Source: Cymodocea nodosa
Lineage: Eukaryota; Streptophyta; Magnoliopsida; Alismatales; Cymodoceaceae
DNA: 64,000 bases
Direction: 5' to 3'
Assembly (NCBI GenBank): GCA_036874045.1
Contig: CM072347.1
Span: 8,744,501 to 8,808,500 of the forward strand
In this document: piece by piece, positions 10,837-21,978 of the stretch
Layout: each line of letters starts with the position of its first letter
Numbering within the stretch: the stretch's first letter is position 1
The notes under the pieces: generated by a model
Seen by the model: the letters and a program-made list of their open reading frames with translations, nothing else
Told to the model about the DNA's origin: nothing
Database searches by the model: none
Translations under genes and position numbers: made by a program

Positions 10837-13800
10837 CTAATTATAATTGGGTTCCAACAACAAAGCACTCTCTCCATGATTGTAGGTTTTTCTAGGATAA
10901 TATTCTTTAAGTCTTTGACCATTCACTACAGTTTTAAATCTTGTCTTACAATTTTCTATAGTTATAGCTCCATGATTATATATATGTTTAATGATGAATG
11001 GTCCTGTCCATCTAGTCTTAAATTTTCCAGGGAACAAATGTAATCTAGAGTTATATAATAAAACTTCTTGTCCCTCATGAAAGTCCTTTCTCAAAATTTT
11101 CTTATCATGGAATGCTTTTGCTCGTTCTTTTGCAATCTTTGCATTTTCATAAGCCTCTCTTCTTATTTCTTCCAGCTCATTGAGTTGATATTTTCTTGCT
11201 TTTCCTGCATCATCAACACACATGTTAAATGTTCTAATAGCCCATTCTGCTTTATGTTCTATTTCTATAGGTAAATGACATGCTTTCCCATAAACTACTC
11301 TAAATGGTGACATTCCCAACACAGTTTTATGGGCAGTCCTATAACCCCAAAGTGCATCATTAAGCTTTTCTGCCCAATCCTTCTTACTTGGTTTAATTAC
11401 TTTTTCGAGCATGTGCTTGATTTGTCTATTGGATACCTCAACTTGCCCACTTGTTTGAGGATGATATGGTGTTGCTAACTTGTGAGTAACCTCATACTTC
11501 CTCAAAGCCATTTGAAATACTCTATTGCAAAAGTGAGGTCCATTATCACTAATTATAGCTCTTGGAATACCAAATCTAGCAAAAATGTTAGATCTAAGAA
11601 AATCAACAACAACTTTAGCATCATTTCTCTTAGTTGGGATAGCTTCAATCCATTTAGACACATAATCAACAGCCAACAAAATATAAGAATAACCAAAAGA
11701 AATGGGAAATGGTCCCATGAAATCAATGCCCCAAACATCAAAAATTTCAACTTCAATGATAGGATTCAAAGGCATCATATTTCGTTTGGAAATTTTTCCC
11801 ATTCTTTGGCATCTATCACAATGTCTACAATGATCTTTAGAGTCTTTAATTAGAGAAGGCCAATAAAATCCACATTCAAGAATTTTCAAAGAAGTTTTTC
11901 TATGGCTAAGATGACCTCCACAAGCATGATTATGACAAAAATTTAAGACATTAGCAATTTCATCTTCAGGAAGACATCTTAAAATTTGATCAGAACCCAT
12001 TTTATACAAATAAGGTTCCATCCAAACATAATGTTTAGCCATGTACCTCAATCTTTTCTTATCTGGTTTAGATAAATCAGTTGGTATTAACCTTGTAGCA
12101 AGATAGTTAGCAATGTCTGCAAACCAAGGTAACTTACCAACTAGAAATAAACTCTCATCAGGAAACTTTTCATTAATCACATTATTGCATGTTGGAATAT
12201 TTTCTAATCTAGAGAGGTGATCAGCAACTAAATTTTCTTTTCCAACCTTATCTTTAATTTCTATGTTGAATTCTTGCAGCAATAAAACCCAACGAATTAA
12301 TCTTGGTTTTGCATCTTTTTTACTCATCAAATGTTTAATAGATGCATGATCAGTATGCACAATAACTTGATTGCAAACTAAATATGGTCTAAATTTATCT
12401 CGAGCAAAAACAACAGCAAGAAATTCTTTTTCTGTGGTAGTATAATTTACTTGAGCTTCATTCAAAGTTTTACTAGCATAGCATATGACATGATGTTTCT
12501 TATCAATTATTTGCCCAAGTACTATACCTACTGCATAATTAGAGGCATCACACATAATTTCAAAAGGATAATCCCATATTGGGGCATGAATTATAGGAGG
12601 AGATATTAATGCATGCTTAAGTTGATTAAAGGCAGCAAGACAATGTTCATCAAAAACAAACTCAGAATCTTTTGCAAGTAAATTAGTTATAGGTCTTGCT
12701 ATCTTGCTAAAATCATGAATAAATCTATGATAAAAACCAGCATGTCCTAAAAAGCTTCTAACCTCCTTAACAGATTTAGGTGGCTGCAAATGAGATATAA
12801 CGTCAATTTTTGCCTTATCCACCTCAATCCCTCTATTAGATATCACATGCCCAAGAACTATGCCTTCATTCACCAAGAAATGGCACTTTTCCCAATTTAA
12901 AATAAAATTCTTTTCAACACATCTTTGCAAAACCATATCTAAATGATGTAAACAAATATCAAAATTTTTGCCAAAAACAGAAAAGTCATCCATGAAAATT
13001 TCTAAAAATTTTTCATTCATATCATAAAAAATTCCTGCCATGCATCTTTGAAATGTTGCAGGCGCATTACATAAACCGAAAGGCATACGCCTAAAAGCAT
13101 AGGTTCCGCTTGGACAAGTAAAAGTAGTCTTTTCTTGATCCTCAGAGATTATGGGTATTTGATTGTACCCAGAGTATCCATCAAGAAAACAATAAAATTC
13201 ATGTCCAGCTAACCTTTCTAGCATCTGATCAACAAATGGCAATGGGAAATGATCTTTACGAGTTGCAGAATTTAATTTACGATAATCAATACATACCCTC
13301 CAACTAGTTTTTATTCTAGTAGGCACTAACTCATGATCTTGATTTTCAACTACTGTAAAGCCTGATTTCTTAGGTACTACATGCACAGGGCTTACCCACC
13401 TACTATCACTAATAGGGTATATAATGCCATTGTCAAGCCATTTAACTATCTCCTTCTTTACCACCTCACTCATTTGGGGATTTAATCTACGTTGAGGTTC
13501 TCTAAAGGCATAGTTCTCATCTTCTAGGATAATTCTATGTTGAACTATAGTGGGACTAACTCCTACAATATCACTCAATTGCCAACCAAGAGCTCTCTTG
13601 TTTTTACTTAATATCTTCATTAATTTTTCTTCTTGGTTTGGGGTTAAGTTTGCTCCAATTATAATAGGATATTCATTTTGCTTATCTATAAATGCATATT
13701 TCAGATTTTGTGGGAGTGCTTTTAATTTATTCCTTTCCTTAACTTCTAAAATCAAGTCATTATTCATTTCATGCTCACCACTATTCTCTTGTAACGATGC

Positions 13801-15105
13801 CTTGTGTTCTAGATTATCTTCAACGTCTAGAAAGCAAATTTCAGCACTAAGTTCTTCCTCATTACTACTATTTTCAACTTCTTCAAATAATTCAGAAATG
13901 CTTACACTAATGTTGTCATCTACTTGATGGTTTATAGTCCTATCTCTTTTAAAAATGTTCAATGATATCACCTTATTGTTAAAGGAGATTGACATTTTAC
14001 CATTTCTGCAATTAATGTGGGCATTAATAGTTGCTAAGAATGGTCTCCCTAGGATCAATGTAGATTCATTTGGTTCACAAGTTGGTGCATTGGTTTCTAA
14101 AATGATAAAGTCGGCTGGGTATATAAAATCTTCAATTTGAATTAAGACATCTTCTACAATACCCATGGGACTCCTATATGATCTATCAGCTAGTTTAATT
14201 AGTGTTCTAGTTTTCTTAATTCCTGTGATTCCCAATTGTTCATATAAGTGTTTTGGCATCACGTTAACTCCTGCACCAAGATCTAATAATGCTTTTTCAA
14301 TTAAAACATTCCCTATTAAGCAAGTTATTAGAGGAACACCAGGATCATTGAATTTTTTAGCTAAACTATCAAGCAACATTGAACTACTTAACTCAGTTAA
14401 ATAAACTTGCTTACTTAATTTTTTTCTTGGCTTCCTATGCTTGGTACAAAGGTTTTTAAGCACCCTCCCATATGTTGGAATTTTTCTAATTAATTCTAAC
14501 ATAGGCATATTAACATTGATTTTCTCAAATATGGTTCTTATAGCTTCATTTTCCTCATTTTCTTTGTTGTTGTCAAGCCGACTAGGAAATGGTGGTTTGT
14601 TGTTCATATTTTCAGATGTTTCTTCTTTCTTTTTATCCATTTCTAAGTCTATAACAGGGTTTTCTTCAATTAATTCTTCATTAGTTTCATCCATTAGACA
14701 TTTTTCAAGTTCAACTCCTTCATGTTCTAGTTCTACATCCTTATGTTCATCTATTGTCAACATATTTTCTTCCTTTTCATCTACGTTTTCTTCACTTCTT
14801 TTTTCTTCACTTTCATGTTCTAATATGTTTCTTTCTATGGTTTTTCCAGATCTTAAGATTAAATTCACGTTTTTATCTACATTAGAGTCTTCTTCATCAT
14901 CTATGACAATTACATCTTCTTTTTGTTGTAGGAGCTTAGTGGCAACATAATAGCTATCTCCTAACTCTATGATTCTCTCTATATTCCTCATGGACTCTTC
15001 TTTAGAACTACTACTAACATGAGAGCAATCACAAACATCATTTCTTTCATCAATATGAGATTTATGCATATCAAAATCGTAATAAAATTCACTAGCATCA
15101 TGCAA
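10837..15105 (-). CDS. pol: Athila-like pol polyprotein (protease, RT, RNase H, integrase), intact
   Basis: It has 1,422 uninterrupted codons, and the frame is open upstream to 15249. The upstream part encodes a perfect CCHC zinc knuckle (15219-15178), but the first in-frame ATG is at 15069, after it; the listed start at 15105 is a TTG. Residue order: acidic linker; LILRSG; protease with DLGAGVN (about residues 277-283; Leu where the motif usually has Thr or Ser); RT with DYRKLN, FPLPFVDQML, YAFRRMPFGLCNAPATFQ and FMDDF (about 700); RNase H with MCDAS, EKEFLAVVFA, HTDH and ADHLSRLE; integrase with an HHCC finger (HNHACGGHL to CRHCDRCQ), core [16 protein letters not shown] and SGQVEVSN; C-terminal GQEVLLYNSRLHLFPGK. 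The polyprotein would make and integrate cDNA. A capsid domain is absent, so gag must come from elsewhere. Confidence 0.95.
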   Translation of the reverse strand: MHDASEFYYDFDMHKSHIDERNDVCDCSHVSSSSKEESMRNIERIIELGDSYYVATKLLQQKEDVIVIDDEEDSNVDKNVNLILRSGKTIERNILEHESEEKRSEENVDEKEENMLTIDEHKDVELEHEGVELEKCLMDETNEELIEENPVIDLEMDKKKEETSENMNNKPPFPSRLDNNKENEENEAIRTIFEKINVNMPMLELIRKIPTYGRVLKNLCTKHRKPRKKLSKQVYLTELSSSMLLDSLAKKFNDPGVPLITCLIGNVLIEKALLDLGAGVNVMPKHLYEQLGITGIKKTRTLIKLADRSYRSPMGIVEDVLIQIEDFIYPADFIILETNAPTCEPNESTLILGRPFLATINAHINCRNGKMSISFNNKVISLNIFKRDRTINHQVDDNISVSISELFEEVENSSNEEELSAEICFLDVEDNLEHKASLQENSGEHEMNNDLILEVKERNKLKALPQNLKYAFIDKQNEYPIIIGANLTPNQEEKLMKILSKNKRALGWQLSDIVGVSPTIVQHRIILEDENYAFREPQRRLNPQMSEVVKKEIVKWLDNGIIYPISDSRWVSPVHVVPKKSGFTVVENQDHELVPTRIKTSWRVCIDYRKLNSATRKDHFPLPFVDQMLERLAGHEFYCFLDGYSGYNQIPIISEDQEKTTFTCPSGTYAFRRMPFGLCNAPATFQRCMAGIFYDMNEKFLEIFMDDFSVFGKNFDICLHHLDMVLQRCVEKNFILNWEKCHFLVNEGIVLGHVISNRGIEVDKAKIDVISHLQPPKSVKEVRSFLGHAGFYHRFIHDFSKIARPITNLLAKDSEFVFDEHCLAAFNQLKHALISPPIIHAPIWDYPFEIMCDASNYAVGIVLGQIIDKKHHVICYASKTLNEAQVNYTTTEKEFLAVVFARDKFRPYLVCNQVIVHTDHASIKHLMSKKDAKPRLIRWVLLLQEFNIEIKDKVGKENLVADHLSRLENIPTCNNVINEKFPDESLFLVGKLPWFADIANYLATRLIPTDLSKPDKKRLRYMAKHYVWMEPYLYKMGSDQILRCLPEDEIANVLNFCHNHACGGHLSHRKTSLKILECGFYWPSLIKDSKDHCRHCDRCQRMGKISKRNMMPLNPIIEVEIFDVWGIDFMGPFPISFGYSYILLAVDYVSKWIEAIPTKRNDAKVVVDFLRSNIFARFGIPRAIISDNGPHFCNRVFQMALRKYEVTHKLATPYHPQTSGQVEVSNRQIKHMLEKVIKPSKKDWAEKLNDALWGYRTAHKTVLGMSPFRVVYGKACHLPIEIEHKAEWAIRTFNMCVDDAGKARKYQLNELEEIRREAYENAKIAKERAKAFHDKKILRKDFHEGQEVLLYNSRLHLFPGKFKTRWTGPFIIKHIYNHGAITIENCKTRFKTVVNGQRLKEYYPRKTYNHGESALLLEPNYN

Positions 15106-15177
15106 GACATCATATTCATCACTAACATGAGTTGTTTCTTCTACTGGTTGAATTTTTATATTAAATAACTTGCTGGT

Positions 15178-15219
15178 ACATATGCTTTCATCATGACCTT
15201 TTACATGGCAATAAGAACA
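15178..15219 (-). other. CCHC zinc knuckle coding segment outside the ATG-initiated ORF
   Basis: CSYCHVKGHDESIC fits C-x2-C-x4-H-x4-C exactly and is in frame with pol, but there is no in-frame ATG upstream before the stop at about 15252. In normal elements this is the nucleocapsid end of Gag. Confidence 0.8.
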
Positions 15220-15406
15220 AGCACTTTCAGATAAAAAATCATTTATAACTTAAAAGGATCATCATGATGAAAATTTGACATACTTGCAAGAAATTTAAGC
15301 AATAAAATTCACAACTAAGCACAAGAAAGATATGTTTATCAAAATTTGTCAAACAACCAACTAAGAACTTCAAATATGGTAAAAATAAACTAAGCCAAAT
15401 TGCCAA

Positions 15407-15424
15407 TCCCTGGCAACGGCGCCA
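15407..15424 (-). other. Primer binding site (Asp-tRNA type)
   Basis: On the - strand TGGCGCCGTTGCCAGGGA starts a few bases after the LTR. It matches the Asp-tRNA site used by Athila-like elements with one change. Confidence 0.85.
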
Positions 15425-15430
15425 AAAACT

Positions 15431-16969
15431 TGTTGAGCTATATTTTTAGCTCAAGCTTTACTGCAAGTGCACAGTTCTTTTGGTGTACATGGCAAATACA
15501 GGTCATTCTTCCACAAGGATTATGTTTATGACTTAATCAACTATTACTCAACTTGTTCTTCAAGCTCTTAGGTATACTTCAGTAAATTAATGACATGTGA
15601 ATGTAGAATAATCAAAGTTAACACAAGCTCACAAATCATGCAATTTCAAGGCAATTTGTAGTGGAAAATGGTGATGTGAATCAATTTCTTTACTTGTAAA
15701 TCTATCAACTCATTCAATTATAACATGCACACAAGTTCCACGTGATTTCAGAAGTGATATCAATGCATCAATATTAAGGAAAGAAAAATAAAACAACAAG
15801 GTTCAATAGACTATACTACTCTATTCTAATTTATACTAAATGCATGCAACTATGCTATTTGCTAATCTAGCTAAACTATACTATACTACTTGCATTAGAA
15901 ATTCTTTTTGGAGATTGATTAGGACAAAATGTGATCAATATAAGATATAACAAACTCAATTAACTACTGAAATTAAAATTAACAACTAGATATAAGTGAT
16001 AGATTCTTCATTCAAATGAACATCAACACTTATTTTCTTCTTCTTTCAATTCACACCTTCTTCTCAAATGCGCCAAGCCACCATTGATGAGTGTCATTCA
16101 CTCGTGTGAAAGCCTCACCAACAGCCCCAAAAATACACGTGAATAGAGGATGCAAATTAGAAGTTGAAAAGAAGAATTAAACATTCATATACATTCATTG
16201 AACTCTATCTAGCTAAGAAGACATATAATTGAGATGTTCACCACCATTTCTCATCAATTCTTCCTTCTATACAAGAAAATAATAAACTCTAAGAGTTGTC
16301 ACTACCTTAGGAGCTTCTTATCTTCTTCTCTAGAGCTTTGAATTCAATGGAACTTGGCAGCAAATCCACCTCCAAGCTTGGACGTCTTCTCCTTAACCCT
16401 TGGAATGGTGAATAGCATGAATGGATGGTCTCTCTTTGGAAGCACAAGCCTCACCTCCAAGCTTCTTCTCCTCCTTCTTTCTCTCCTTGGAAACACCAAG
16501 TTGGCCTACGAAATTCCTCTCCCCTTGCCTTTATGTTAGCATGTGTTCTCTCTCTTTGATGTGGCACCTTGGTTTTATCACCAAGCCAATAGGATGTCAT
16601 AGATCTAGGAGGGCCAATAAGGTGTTGGCATGCCCTCTTCTTTAAAGTTTAGTCCACCAACTTTTGATTCTTTACATCTTCTTTTGGTTTTTTGCATTAA
16701 GCTCCTTCCATATGTGTGTTACCTACAATTAATGGAAATTGAACTCCAAGAGACGTTAGCCAACATAGGAGATTCAAAATAAAATCAATGTGTTCCATGT
16801 AAAATTATATTCAATGGGGGATGCACTTGTTAATTAAATTTCTATATTGCACTATATTTCAAGACTTATATTACCCATAATTAATATCATTTATCCACCA
16901 TAGATAGATAATATCATGCAAAATTACTTATAAAATTCATTAAAAATGGGCAAAATTAAAGCTTGAACA
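15431..16969 (-). repeat. Inverted-LTR element, 5' LTR
   Basis: On the - strand it starts TGTTCAAGC (16969) and ends CTCAACA (15431), followed by the PBS. It is the correctly oriented LTR of the element. Short ORFs in it (for example 16354-16539) recur mirror-wise in the other LTR and are not genes. Confidence 0.92.
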
Positions 16970-19900
16970 CTCAGGATCAAAAAGTTTGATGGTAAAGATT
17001 TTGGATATTGGAGGTTTCAGATTGAAGATTGTTTGTATCAGAAGGATCTTCATCAACCTCTATTCGGAAGAAAACCAAAGAAGATGGATTAAAAAGAGTG
17101 AGAGTTATTGGACAGAAATGCTCTAGGTCTCATCAGGTTGTCACTAGCAAGGAACGTTCATTCTAACATTGCCAAGGAGAAAACAACAGTTGACTTGATG
17201 AAAGCTTTGTCCAACATGTATGAGAAGCCATCAGTCGCTAACAAGGTATTTCTCATGCATAGATTATTTAATCTGAAAATGCATGAAAGTGGAAATGTAA
17301 CAAACCATGTTAATTAGCTAAATACTATTTTGAATCAACTGCATTCAATAGATATAGTATTTGATGATGAAGTCAGGGCCTTGATTTTATAATCCTCATT
17401 ACTAGAAAGTTGGTCTCTTGTCGTGACTAGTGTAAGTAGTTCACTAGGTCATGAGAAGCTCAAGATGAGTGACATCTAGGATTTAATTTTGAGTGAGGAC
17501 ATTCACAGGAAAAGTGAATTGTTAGCTTCAACTTCTGCCCTTAGTGTTGAAATTAGAGGGAGAAGTAAATCAAAACAATTTAAATCCAAAGGAAGGTCAA
17601 AGTCTAGAGATACTAGTAAAGTGAGATCAGATATCAAATGCTAGAACTGCAATCAATGGGGGCACTTCAAGTCATAATGTAAGGCTTCCAAGAAAGACAA
17701 TAGAGGGAAAGAATTAGAAGGAGCAGTTGCAAATGTTGTCTCCTACGATTCAAATGATGCCCTAGTATGCTGTGTAGATAGTTCAATTGACTCATGGGTA
17801 TTGGACTCAGGAGCTTCATTCCACACTACCTATAGGAAGGATTTGTTGCACAATTATCGTACAACTCCTGTGAAAAAGGTGTACCTAGCTAACAATACAA
17901 GTTTGGATGTGTTGGGAATAGAAGAGGTACACATAAAAACAAAACAAGGGATATGGAAATTGCAAGAAGTAAGATATGTTCCTGATCTTGCAAAGTAATT
18001 AATTTCCATAAGTTTCCTAAACAATGATGGTTATCAGATTGCCTTTGGTGTAGGCAAATGAAAGGTAACCAAATGTGCAAGAATTATTACCTCAAGACAG
18101 AGGATTGACACCTTATATCTAACATCAGATCAAGATGACTCTATTGCAGTAGTCAGTGATACTGAAGACATTGACTTATGACATAAAAGACTAGGACACC
18201 TTAGTGAGAATGGACTGAAAGTTTTAGTGGTAGAAGGGAAAATCCTTAAGCTGAAAAATGTCAATTTAGGGATATGTGAGGACTACATTAAGGGAAAGCA
18301 GAAGAAAGTCAGTTTGCTAGGACCCCTCATGATCCTAAGTCACAGAAATAGGAGTTGGTTCACACAGATGTGTGGGGGCCTACCCCTATCAGTTCTTTAG
18401 GAGGTGCTCTCTATTATGTTACCTTCATTGATGATAGTACAAGGAAGGTATGAGTTTATTTTCTGAAACAGAAATCTAAAGTTTTCCAAGTCTTTAAGAA
18501 ATGGAAAGCAGAAGTGGAAAATCAAAGTGGAAGAAAAATCAAATCCATCAGGTTAGATAATGGAGGAGAATTGATAGCCATGAATTTAAAGTTTATTGTG
18601 AGGAGCAAGGGATTAGAAGGTAGAGGACTATAGCTGGAACTCTACAACAAAATGGAGTTGTTGAAAGGATGAACAGGACCTTAAATGAATGGGCAAGATG
18701 CATGAGAGTACATGCAGGTTTTCCCAAGTCATTCTAGGCAGAAGCTGTCAATATAGCTGCCTATCTGATAAATAGAGGACCATTTGTCCCAATAGGGCTC
18801 AAAAACCTTGAAGAATTATGGATAGGGAAAGAGGTCAACTATACTCACTGAAAAGTCTTTGGATCCAAGTTATTTGTCCACTTGAACAGTGGAAAAAGAG
18901 ACAAGCTAGATTCAAAATTACAGAAATGTTATTTCATTGGCTATGGTAAGGATTATTTTGGTTACAGATTTTGGGTAGAAGAAACCAAGAAAATAATTCG
19001 TGCAAAAGATGTCATGTTTATTGAATCTAAGATGTACAAGCATAGAGAAAGTGCAAATGAACAACAGTTAGAGCTTCAGTCTCAAAGTACTGTTGAGATC
19101 AGTCTAGATAATGATGTTGAACAACCTTAGAAAGAACCTGTAGAAGAAATTCAGCTTCCAAAGGCTGAACATCAAGAATATCTAGATGATCAAGAAGAGA
19201 AGTTGTCACTAGGCAACTTAGAAGATCTAGAAGAGTTTCCAGACAACCTGAAAGGTATGTACTATCATTCAATTATCTATTACTAACGGATGATGGTGAA
19301 CCTGAAACATATCAGGAAGTAATCTATGCAAGTGATGCACACAAATGGGAGTTAGTAATGAAAGAAGAAATGAGGTCCCTAGAGAAGAATAATACTTGGG
19401 AGCTAACTTCATTGCCAAAAGGAAAGAAAATCCTAGGAAACAAGTGGGTGTTCAAGATGAAAGAACAACTAGATGACAACAAGAAATATAAAGCCAGACT
19501 TATCGTCAAGGGTTTTCAGCAAATTCAAGACATAGACTATACAAAAGTATTCTCTCTTATTGTGAAGATGAATACGATAAGAATAGTCTTAAGCATTGTT
19601 GCTGTAGAAAATTTGCTCCTGGAGCAAATGGATGTAAAGACAGCATTTCTACATGGTGACTTGTAGGAAGAACTCTACATGATGTAGCTAAAAGGATTTG
19701 CAGTAACTAGCAAGAAAAGAAAAACAATATGTAGATTGCTGAAAAGTCTGTATGGTTTGAAGCAAGCACCATGACAATAGTACAAGAGATTTGATACCTT
19801 TATCTATACCCTAGGCTTCAAAAGATGTGATATAGACTATTGCTGCTACATAAAACTGTTTAATGATTGCTTCATTATTCTATTGATTTATGTATATGAT

Positions 19901-20954
19901 ATGTTAATTGCTTGTTTTAGTATAGAATAGATTAAGCAATTAAAGAGACAATTGTCAAAAGAATTTGACATGAAGGATATGGGAGAAGCCAAGCAAATCT
20001 TGGGTATGAGAATTATCCGAGATAGAGTGGCAAGCACTTTGAGATTAAATCAGAAGAAGTATCTAAAAAAGGTACTAAGGAGATTTAATATCTCAAATAA
20101 GAGGAAGATTGAACTACTTCTCGAACCCCACTTCAAGTTGTCTAAAGATCAGTCAGCTAAGACTAAAGAAGAAAGGACAAGAATGTCCAGAATACCATAT
20201 GCTTCAATAGTGGAAAGTTTAATGTATGCCATGATATGCACAATACCTAATATATCTCATGTAGTGGGAGTGGTTAGTAAATATATGGCAGATCCAGGAG
20301 CTAAGCATTGGTCCGCAGTACTATGGATACTCAAATATCTCAGATATTCCCTAGATGTAGATTTGAATTTCAAGAAAGAACCAATTAAATTGATTGGCTA
20401 CTGTGACGCTGATTTAGGAAGAGAGTTGGATAAAAGTAGTACTTCAGGCTATGTTTTCTACATAGGAAGTACTGCAATTAGTTGGAGATCCAAGTTGCAA
20501 AGTATTGTTGCACTCTCGACCATAAAAGCTGAATATGTTGCAGTAGTAGAGGCAGCTAAAGAAAGAATCTAGCTAGAGAATATACTAGCCAAATTAAGGC
20601 ACAAATAGAATAGAAGCATTCTATTCTGTGGCAATCAAAGTGCCATTTATTTAGCTAAAAATATGAAGTTTCATTCAATGTCCAAACATATGAGAATGAG
20701 ATTTCATTTCATAAGGGAAGAGATAGAGCAGAACATGTTAGATCTATAGAAGATTGCAGGAGCTGAAAATGCTACAGATATGCTAACCAAAGTTCTGAAT
20801 CTGTAGAAATTAAGGCTCTATATGGCCTTAATTGGTCTCCTAAATAATTGAAAATAAGAAGGAGATGAAGAGTTGATGATTATTTGAGCAACTGTTGCAA
20901 TAATCTATAAGCCAAGTGTAGAGATTGATTTTTCTTTCGATCATTGTGTCAAAC

Positions 20955-20968
20955 TCCAAGTGGAAGAT
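20955..20968 (+). other. Copia polypurine tract
   Basis: CCAAGTGGAAGAT lies directly before the 3' LTR, as expected for the plus-strand primer of Copia elements. Confidence 0.75.
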
Positions 20969-21978
20969 TATTAGGGCAAGTAGTACATATGTGGAGTATG
21001 GCACAAGAAGTTTAGATTCAATCGAAAGCTTGCTAACAGTAAGTATCTAGCAAATATATATTTTCAGTAGGTTATCAGACCTAAGTATCTGAAAATAAAG
21101 TTTCAATCGAAGGCTTTGAGCTAACTATCTAAAAGTTAGAAGATTTCGGAGGGTTACTAGCTATAACCATCCAAAATGACTTAAAGGATACTTAGTAGAT
21201 GTTTGGACAGTTAAGAAGCTAAGTATCCGAAAGTCAAATACTTAAGTGCATCTTCGGATAGTTAAGAAGCCAAGTATCCAAAAAGTAAAGACTTAAGTGG
21301 ATCTTCGGATAGTTAGGCAGTAACTATCAGAAAATCATAAGTTTTCGAAAGGTTAACAGTAGAACCTTCCGATATGACTGAAGAGACACTTAAGTGAGTT
21401 TTCGGATAGTTAAGATAGTAACTATCCGAAAGACATGTAGTTTTCAGAGAGTTAACGATAAAACCTTCCAAAATGACACAGAGAGATAAGTAAGTGGGAT
21501 TTCAGATAGTTAAGTTTGTAACTGTCTGAAATACCGAATCTCTCTAGATAATTAGCCTGCTACAGTACTATCCATTAGAAAGAAGAATTTCTTTAGATAG
21601 TTAAGTTTGTAACTATCCAAAATGTTACAGATTTTGGTAAGTTAGGAAGATAAGACTCCAAAATTGAGAGTCATTTCTCCGAAGCATTATTTCTCTATTG
21701 TAATAGCTTGTATGTAATTAAAGGTTTATAAACCCTAAGTTGGGTAGTATATAAACCTTTATGATGTTGTAAAACATTACGGTTGATTGTGCCGAAGCTC
21801 ATAGAAGAACCCTCAACTCTCCGTGGACGTAGGCTGTTGCTGAATCACGTAAATCCTATGTCTTCATTGTGTTATTTTTTCTTTTACTCTTCACTTCCAG
21901 TTTTGGTAAATTTAAAGGTGAGTGTTTCAGTATCATGCTATAGAAAGTTGACTGAATGATCTGTTCCAAAGTCTAACA
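20969..21978 (+). repeat. Copia 3' LTR
   Basis: It is the same length as 6681-7690 but clearly diverged, and its first dinucleotide is TA instead of TG. It contains a perfect 13-bp hairpin at 21400-21431 (arm TTTCGGATAGTTA, loop AGATAG). The TATA box copy is near 21747-21756. Confidence 0.92.

Larger units (their letters stand above)
7751..16969 (-). mobile_element. Athila-like Ty3 element with LTRs in inverted orientation
   Basis: The 9,219-bp element is flanked by CTCAG on both sides (7746-7750 and 16970-16974) within Copia gag. On the - strand it reads LTR (16969 to 15431), Asp-tRNA-type PBS, pol (to 10837), noncoding DNA with two polypurine tracts, then an LTR that is reversed. Both outer ends are TGTTCAAGC (U3 end) read inward, instead of one U3 and one U5 end. 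About a dozen differences by eye in 1.54 kb of LTR, plus the intact pol, indicate a recent insertion. No capsid part of gag is present. Confidence 0.9.
7728..20850 (+). pseudogene. Copia gag-pol polyprotein, decayed and split
   Basis: The frame opens at ATG 7728 (MEDDRKL), is cut at 7750 by the nested element and resumes at 16975 (IKKFDGKDFGYWRFQIE, a typical Copia gag start). In order follow a zinc knuckle with two stop-mutated positions (C-x2-C-x4-H-x4-C, about 17640-17682), protease DSGASFH (about 17800), GAG-pre-integrase (HKRLGHL, 18183), the integrase core in fragments (18350-18760), RT from WELTSLPKGKK (about 19400) with the catalytic YVDD changed to YVYD (about 19890), and RNase H (GYCDADLG, about 20395; end near 20850). 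The longest open pieces are 19358-19666 and 19952-20572. Many stops replace Trp or Gln codons. Confidence 0.9.
6681..21978 (+). mobile_element. Tork-like Copia LTR retrotransposon, split by a nested element
   Basis: Two direct LTRs (6681-7690 and 20969-21978, both 1,010 bp) border a Met-tRNA-type primer binding site and a gag-pol in Copia order (gag, protease, integrase, RT, RNase H). The flanks carry a 5-bp duplication CTTTG (6676-6680 and 21979-21983) within older Ty3 pol, and removing the element restores the pol frame. The internal region is interrupted by a 9.2-kb Ty3 element (7751-16969), so the Copia itself is about 6.1 kb. Stops throughout gag-pol make it non-functional. Confidence 0.92.

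Noticed and set aside
13550..14950. Several + strand ORFs of 61-169 codons
   Set aside because: They are antisense shadows of the intact pol ORF on the - strand; the Ser/Phe/Leu-rich content reflects the complement of Glu/Lys codons.
16354..16645. ORFs MAANPPPSLDVFSL and MDGLSLEAQASPP, mirrored at 8075-8366
   Set aside because: They overlap in different frames within the inverted LTR pair and show no conserved domain; they are consequences of the LTR repeat.
7751..16969. DIRS-type element (inverted terminal repeats)
   Set aside because: DIRS elements use a tyrosine recombinase and leave no target duplication. Here there is a clear DDE integrase, an Asp-tRNA-type PBS and a 5-bp duplication.
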